DNA from: an uncultured Chlorobiota bacterium
Lineage (GTDB): Bacteria; Bacteroidota; Bacteroidia; Bacteroidales; JAADGE01
Direction: 5' to 3'
NCBI GenBank assembly: GCA_947311265.1
Contig: CAMZKQ010000015.1
Location: 1 to 9,963 of the forward strand
Length of the DNA: 9,963 bases
Below, piece after piece: positions 6,894 to 9,963 of the stretch; the first letter of the stretch is position 1, and the number at the start of each line of letters is the position of its first letter. The notes beneath the pieces are model-generated. The model searched no databases. It saw only the letters and a program-made list of their open reading frames with translations, and was not told the DNA's origin. The position numbers and the translations under genes were made by a program.

Positions 6894-7774
6894 TCTTTTG
6901 GGGCTTTCATAATTTCATTAAAACAAATTTGGGCACTTGTTCGCCAATGTGGAATGGTCAGTTGGAATGTTTTTTTTATTTTGGATTTATTTAACAAGCT
7001 AAAATGCGGGCGTTTGGCAGCCGTAGGAAAATCTTTGGTTTCGATAGGTAAAATAGTACAATCCAAGTTGGCAAATTTCATAATCTCAACGGCAAAATCG
7101 TACCAAGAACACACCCCTTCGTTAGAGAAATGGTAAATCCCGGCTTTAAAATCTTCACTATTAGCAACGCTTTGCTTAATGATTTCTAGCAATGCAAAGG
7201 CTAAATCGCCAGCATAAGTGGGTGTGCCAATTTGGTCGAAAACTACATTCAAGCTCTTTTTTTCCTTAGCCAAACGCAGCATTGTTTGCATGAAATTTCC
7301 TCCAAAGGAGGAATAGAGCCATGCCGTCCGAACAACCATAACATCTTTATTATCTGACAATTGCAACTCCCCCTCCAATTTTGTTTTCCCATACACCGAG
7401 TGGGGCAATACTGCATCACTCTCAATAAAAGGCAGGTTCTTCTGCGTGCCATCAAAAACATAATCTGTTGAGATATGGATAAACTTGCAGCCCTGTTTTT
7501 TGCAGGCCTCCAATAAATAACCTACGGCTATATTGTTTACTTTATTGGCCAGTTCTGGCTCGCTTTCGGCCTTATCTACTGCGGTGTAAGCGGCACAATT
7601 TATAAGGAAATCAAATTCTTGATTTTCAAAAAATTTATCAACGCTTTTTTTATTGGCAATATCTAATATTTTTGCATCTGCAAAAATAAACAGAAAGCCT
7701 GTAAACTGGCTACTTATTTTTTTTATTTCTCTACCCAGTTGCCCGTTAGCTCCGGTAATTAATAGCTTTGTCAT
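6890..7774 (-). CDS. rfbD: dTDP-4-dehydrorhamnose reductase
   Basis: Cytoplasmic NAD(P)H-dependent reductase (RmlD/RfbD, EC 1.1.1.133) making dTDP-L-rhamnose, the last step of the RmlABCD pathway feeding O-antigen, capsule or glycoprotein sugars. It is a short-chain reductase-like Rossmann protein: the nucleotide-binding GANGQLG spans residues 8-14, NCAAYTAVDKAE follows at 59-70, STDYVFDG at 102-109 supplies the active-site Thr, and Y128-x-x-x-K132 within VYGKTK is the catalytic pair; RTAWLY at 149-154 is another family block. Its 294 residues match the family's usual length. It follows the fecR-like gene by 13 bases on the same strand, so the two may be co-transcribed. The rmlA, rmlB and rmlC genes that often accompany it are not in the window. 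Its last bases overlap the M23 gene stop on the other strand. Confidence 0.95.
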   Translation of the reverse strand: MTKLLITGANGQLGREIKKISSQFTGFLFIFADAKILDIANKKSVDKFFENQEFDFLINCAAYTAVDKAESEPELANKVNNIAVGYLLEACKKQGCKFIHISTDYVFDGTQKNLPFIESDAVLPHSVYGKTKLEGELQLSDNKDVMVVRTAWLYSSFGGNFMQTMLRLAKEKKSLNVVFDQIGTPTYAGDLAFALLEIIKQSVANSEDFKAGIYHFSNEGVCSWYDFAVEIMKFANLDCTILPIETKDFPTAAKRPHFSLLNKSKIKKTFQLTIPHWRTSAQICFNEIMKAPKD

Positions 7775-7787
7775 ACTACTATTTTAG

Positions 7788-8768
7788 CTATTTTAAAATG
7801 ATTGTTTTCTCTTTCTGAACAAATTTAACATCGGCAAACTGTTCTTTTAATACTTCTAAAATAAATTCGGGTGTTTTCCCCTCAAATTCTACTGTTATTT
7901 TTTTCAAACTTGCTTTTTTGTTTTCAAATACAAATTTGTAGCCGTAGGCTTTTTCTAAATCTAGTGCAATTTCCCCAAAAGTGGCATCTTGGTAAGTAAA
8001 CTTTTTTGTTTTCCAAGCAATAAAATTATTATTTTTTACAGCCTGTTTCTGTAATTTATTATCATTGCCTATAAATGCCTTTTCGCCAGCCACTACAATT
8101 AGTGCTTCGCCAGATTTAGCATCGGTAACTTTTACTTTTCCTTCAAGGACAATTACCTCTCCATTTTCAGCCGTTTTTACGCTAAATTTTGTACCTAAAA
8201 CGAGTGCTGATAATTTTTCTGTTTTTACTAAAAATGGTTTTTGGGGGTTCGATTTAACTTCAAAAAAGGCTTCGCCTTTTAAGGATATAGTCCGCTGTTT
8301 GGTGTCGAAATCATTATCAAAACTTAGTTCGGCATGCTTAAAGAGTGTAACAGTACTACCATCGGGCAACTGTTGCTCAATCGTTTTATTATTAGCCGCA
8401 TATTGGGTTGTTCCAGTATTAAATTGCAAAAATGCAAATAGCCCAATGCTAATAATTATTGCTGCGGCAGCGGCAAATTTAATCCACTTAAATCTATCAG
8501 TACCTGGTTTTTTGGGCGAAATAGAGACGGTGTTTAAACCTGTTAATTGTTGTTGCACCTTCCATTCTTGGTCAATATCTAAATTGGATATTTCGGGGTT
8601 TATTTGCTCGGCTGCCGAGTAGCCCCATATTTGCTTATATTCTTCAAATACCTTTTTATTTTCTTTATTTTCAGCATATAGCAAGTCAAACTCTTTTTGC
8701 TCAGCAACAGAAATCTCCTTGCTAAGGTGTTTTATAATTAGGTTGATATATCTATTTTGGACTTCCAT
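7788..8768 (-). CDS. FecR family anti-sigma factor
   Basis: Inner-membrane anti-sigma regulator of the FecR type, which usually holds an ECF sigma factor and relays a signal from an outer-membrane TonB-dependent transducer. Residues 1-50 form a helical cytoplasmic domain with the LIIKHLSKEISVAEQKEF wording typical of sigma-binding N-termini. One membrane span lies at about 94-116. The periplasmic FecR domain follows, with LPDGSTVTLFKHAELSF (134-150), GEAFFEV (165-171), VLGTKFSV (190-197) and VLEGKVKV (207-214). The last 70 residues fit the DUF4974-type C-terminal domain, with FGEIALDLEKAYGYKFVF at 264-281. At 326 residues it is complete. The ATG at 8766-8768 overlaps the stop of a possible small upstream frame. 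No ECF sigma gene precedes it and no TonB-dependent receptor gene follows it, which is unusual for the family. Confidence 0.94.
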   Translation of the reverse strand: MEVQNRYINLIIKHLSKEISVAEQKEFDLLYAENKENKKVFEEYKQIWGYSAAEQINPEISNLDIDQEWKVQQQLTGLNTVSISPKKPGTDRFKWIKFAAAAAIIISIGLFAFLQFNTGTTQYAANNKTIEQQLPDGSTVTLFKHAELSFDNDFDTKQRTISLKGEAFFEVKSNPQKPFLVKTEKLSALVLGTKFSVKTAENGEVIVLEGKVKVTDAKSGEALIVVAGEKAFIGNDNKLQKQAVKNNNFIAWKTKKFTYQDATFGEIALDLEKAYGYKFVFENKKASLKKITVEFEGKTPEFILEVLKEQFADVKFVQKEKTIILK

Positions 8769-8878
8769 TATTCTTTTAATTTTACTTTTATTTCGGTTTC
8801 AATAAAGTACAAAGCCTGTATCTGTTTTAATCTTTTTATGTACCCAGCACAGCATGGCTTTCCTTCATTACACGCCAA
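8768..8878 (-). CDS. Possible Cys-rich 36-residue peptide coupled to fecR
   Basis: An in-frame stretch opens after a stop at 8899-8897 and ends in TAA at 8770-8768, overlapping the fecR ATG as TAATG, the classic form of translational coupling. The only usual start in frame is TTG at 8878. The peptide would contain ACNEGKPCC (three Cys) at its start and a basic, hydrophobic C-terminal half ending in KVKLKE. The surrounding DNA supports something other than plain spacer: the 52 bases at 8839-8890 hold 26 G or C, far above the flanking spacer. It does not resemble the end of an ECF sigma factor. It may be a true micro-protein, the remnant of a lost upstream gene, or chance. The lack of an ATG keeps confidence low. 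Confidence 0.3.
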   Translation of the reverse strand: MACNEGKPCCAGYIKRLKQIQALYFIETEIKVKLKE

Positions 8879-8907
8879 AGCGATGATACCCTTAGCTTAC
8901 TTTATAG

Positions 8908-8937
8908 AAACTGTAAAATTAGCTAATTTAAAGTCAA
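8908..8937 (-). promoter_or_regulatory. Possible promoter for the fecR-rfbD unit
   Basis: Read on the minus strand, TTGACTTT begins at 8937, and 19 bases after the TTG comes TACAGTTT (8915-8908). This keeps TA and a TTT run of the -7 element but shifted by one base relative to TAnnTTTG. It is placed sensibly, about 30 bases ahead of the possible small frame and 140 bases ahead of fecR. Weak match. Confidence 0.28.
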
Positions 8938-9017
8938 TTTAAAAACTTTACAAGTCTGAAGTTCTTATATTTTCTAAGTTTTTTTTATTTTATATTAAAA
9001 AGGTGCTGAAAAAAATG

Positions 9018-9025
9018 TATTTTTG
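9018..9025 (+). promoter_or_regulatory. -7 promoter element for the MerR-type gene
   Basis: TATTTTTG fully matches TAnnTTTG and lies 26 bases ahead of the ATG at 9052. The expected upstream TTG is not present at the usual distance; TTA at 8995-8997, with 20 bases between, is the nearest substitute. The promoter may be weak or need an activator. Confidence 0.45.
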
Positions 9026-9051
9026 TTCGATTAACTAACTAAAAACTAAAA

Positions 9052-9381
9052 ATGAGCTCAAATAAAACTGAAAGGCTATATTATTCGATAGGCGAAGTTG
9101 CAGAACTTTTTGATGTAAATACTTCTTTAATACGCTATTGGGAAAAAGAATTTTCAATATTAAAGCCTCGAAAAAATAAAAAAGGCAATCGTTTTTTCAC
9201 TAACCAAGATGTTGATAATTTGCATATTATCTACCATTTGGTAAAAGAAAGAGGGCTTACCTTAGCTGGTGCAAAAATGAAATTAAAGGAGAATAAAGAC
9301 GATACTATGCACGATTTTGAAATCGTAAAAAAACTAAAGGGGATAAGGAGTCAATTGCTTGAAATAAAAGACCTCCTTTAA
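9052..9381 (+). CDS. MerR family transcriptional regulator, short form
   Basis: Cytoplasmic DNA-binding protein. The MerR winged helix-turn-helix covers residues 10-75: YYSIGEVAELFDVNTSLIRYW is the HTH, with the IRYWEKEF signature where classical MerR proteins have IRYYE, and KPRKNKKGNRFFTNQDVDNL forms the wing and following helix. A second helical pair (HIIYHLVKERGLTLAGAKMKL) is typical. Residues 86-109 form a short helix suited to dimerisation. There is no C-terminal effector-binding domain and no Cys, so it should not sense metals or redox like MerR or SoxR. At 109 residues it matches the small stand-alone MerR-like proteins common in Bacteroidota. Target genes are unknown. It converges on the SiaC-family gene, with only nine bases between the stop codons. 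Confidence 0.92.
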   Translation: MSSNKTERLYYSIGEVAELFDVNTSLIRYWEKEFSILKPRKNKKGNRFFTNQDVDNLHIIYHLVKERGLTLAGAKMKLKENKDDTMHDFEIVKKLKGIRSQLLEIKDLL

Positions 9382-9390
9382 GCGGTGATT

Positions 9391-9777
9391 TTAGCTGGCT
9401 TTAATATCAATATCAAGCTCGGCAGAATAAGCTAAATCTTCAACATCTTCAATAATTTCATCGTCGTTTTCATCATAATACCATGTAACAGAGAGTTTTC
9501 CCCCTTTTTCCTGGTAGGCTTTTAGCAAATCCAGTATCTGCCCGACGCTCATGTAAGAGCTTGAATTAAAATACTTTAAGCGAATTTCAAAATAAACATT
9601 AGGGGCTGGCAAATTAAAATAATCACGCATCCAATTGAGCACTGGCTCATAAAACTCTAGGGCAGAATCCATGAATGAATAGCCCTCAATTACACACTTA
9701 CCTGTATTAGCATTAAAGTTAATATCAGGGGTCATATTTAGCCCTTGTGTATCTTTTTGTAATATAAAATCTTCCAT
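9391..9777 (-). CDS. SiaC family regulatory phosphoprotein (DUF1987)
   Basis: Small cytoplasmic signalling protein of the SiaC/DUF1987 family. In Pseudomonas aeruginosa, SiaC is phosphorylated by the kinase SiaB, dephosphorylated by the phosphatase SiaA, and in its unphosphorylated form binds the diguanylate cyclase SiaD; the fold resembles anti-sigma-factor antagonists. Family blocks seen are TPDINFNANTGKCVIEGYSFMD (split, about residues 16-37), EFYEPVLNWMRDYF at 41-54, the phospho-site region LKYFNSSSYMSVGQILDLL at 67-85, and VTWYYDENDDEI beginning near residue 96. The Pseudomonas protein has Thr in a LNTSS motif; here the matching residue appears to be Ser72. Its 128 residues match the usual family length. 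No SiaA, SiaB or diguanylate cyclase gene is in view on either side. A perfect palindrome lies four bases upstream of its ATG. Confidence 0.92.
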   Translation of the reverse strand: MEDFILQKDTQGLNMTPDINFNANTGKCVIEGYSFMDSALEFYEPVLNWMRDYFNLPAPNVYFEIRLKYFNSSSYMSVGQILDLLKAYQEKGGKLSVTWYYDENDDEIIEDVEDLAYSAELDIDIKAS

Positions 9778-9781
9778 ACGT

Positions 9782-9797
9782 GCAGTTTTAAAACTGC
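9782..9797. repeat. Perfect 16-base palindrome before the siaC-like start
   Basis: GCAGTTTTAAAACTGC reads identically on both strands. On the minus strand it ends four bases before the ATG at 9777, where a ribosome or a repressor would have to act. On the plus strand it is followed by GAGTTTTTCGTTT, giving the outline of an intrinsic terminator for transcripts coming from the merR side. Operator, leader hairpin and terminator are all possible. Confidence 0.7.
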
Positions 9798-9921
9798 GAG
9801 TTTTTCGTTTAATTATTCAGCGTAAATTCCAAGCCACTTTTTTTTGGGGGGGAAACCCTTTATTCACTTTACTACAAAATCTTTGCCTTTTTTAATTTTA
9901 TCAAAAACAATTTTAGATAGC

Positions 9922-9952
9922 TCTAAGTTTGCTAACAATTTATAAACTTAGA
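9922..9952. repeat. Nine-base inverted repeat
   Basis: TCTAAGTTT (9922-9930) and AAACTTAGA (9944-9952) are perfect inverted copies separated by 13 bases, in the spacer upstream of the siaC-like gene. The arms are AT-rich, so an RNA hairpin would be modest. The symmetry and spacing would also suit a dimeric DNA-binding protein. Confidence 0.5.
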
Positions 9953-9963
9953 AACTTTTACCC

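Larger units (their letters stand above)
9778..9963. other. Gene-free right end, 186 bases
   Basis: No coding frame is supported. It holds the palindrome at 9782-9797, a T8G7 homopolymer pair at 9838-9852 followed by AAACCC, and an inverted repeat at 9922-9952. A weak minus-strand promoter candidate (TAAAATTG, 9915-9908, with TTG 20 bases upstream) overlaps the last repeat. Confidence 0.6.

Noticed and set aside
8065..8622. 185-codon plus-strand frame inside the fecR-like gene
   Set aside because: It is antisense to clear FecR-domain and N-terminal anti-sigma motifs; the translation shows no recognisable domain.
8835..8895. tRNA or other structured RNA in the GC-richer patch
   Set aside because: I could not build an acceptor stem with a T-loop sequence or any long stable stem; a covariance search would be needed to revive this.
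8757..8942. 61-codon plus-strand frame between fecR and merR
   Set aside because: It begins inside fecR on the opposite strand and has no plausible promoter. The GC-richer patch is better explained by the minus-strand frame that overlaps the fecR start codon, although that one is itself uncertain.
8769..9051. Remnant of an ECF sigma factor gene upstream of fecR
   Set aside because: Translating the minus strand of this stretch in three frames showed no region 2 or region 4 sigma motif; most of it is AT-rich spacer.

Overview
The window looks like chromosomal DNA of a low-GC member of the Bacteroidota. Several things point there. Start codons are preceded by A-rich leaders without Shine-Dalgarno sequences. 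Two gene fronts carry the phylum-type promoter, TTG followed after 19 bases by TAnnTTTG. There is also a FecR-type anti-sigma factor with a C-terminal DUF4974-like domain, a SiaC/DUF1987 protein, and many Sec-exported proteins whose mature form starts with Gln. I see no insertion sequence, prophage, CRISPR array, tRNA or rRNA. The layout is that of an ordinary chromosome with mixed housekeeping and envelope genes.

Layout. 1-1173 (minus) is the N-terminal part of penicillin-binding protein 1C, cut by the window edge. Divergent from it, 1295-3252 (plus) is a tight run of three exported proteins of unknown role: a small Tat-signal protein, a 282-residue Sec-secreted protein and a 235-residue probable outer-membrane beta-barrel. 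Next comes phosphate acetyltransferase (3344-4291, plus). Its natural N-terminus appears to start at 3295 but is put out of frame by a run of nine A residues. Convergent to it is a large secreted protein of unknown function with a lysine tract (4318-5709, minus). A divergent spacer leads to an M23-family membrane-anchored metallopeptidase (5922-6893, plus). Its stop codon overlaps that of rfbD, dTDP-4-dehydrorhamnose reductase (6890-7774, minus). rfbD lies 13 bases behind a fecR-like anti-sigma gene (7788-8768, minus). No sigma factor gene precedes this fecR; instead a possible 36-codon Cys-rich reading frame joins it through a TAATG overlap. A short MerR-type regulator (9052-9381, plus) and a SiaC-family protein (9391-9777, minus) close the window, followed by a gene-free 186-base end that holds inverted repeats.

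How they fit together. PBP1C, the M23 peptidase and RfbD all act on the cell envelope (glycan polymerisation, peptidoglycan trimming, dTDP-rhamnose supply). FecR and SiaC belong to signalling families whose usual partners are not in view. The strongest leads for a second look are the A9 frameshift in pta, the Cys-rich mini-ORF coupled to the orphan fecR, the unrecognised three-gene secreted cassette, and the perfect palindrome directly in front of the siaC start. I did not find convincing evidence of a complete new defence, mobile or biosynthetic system.
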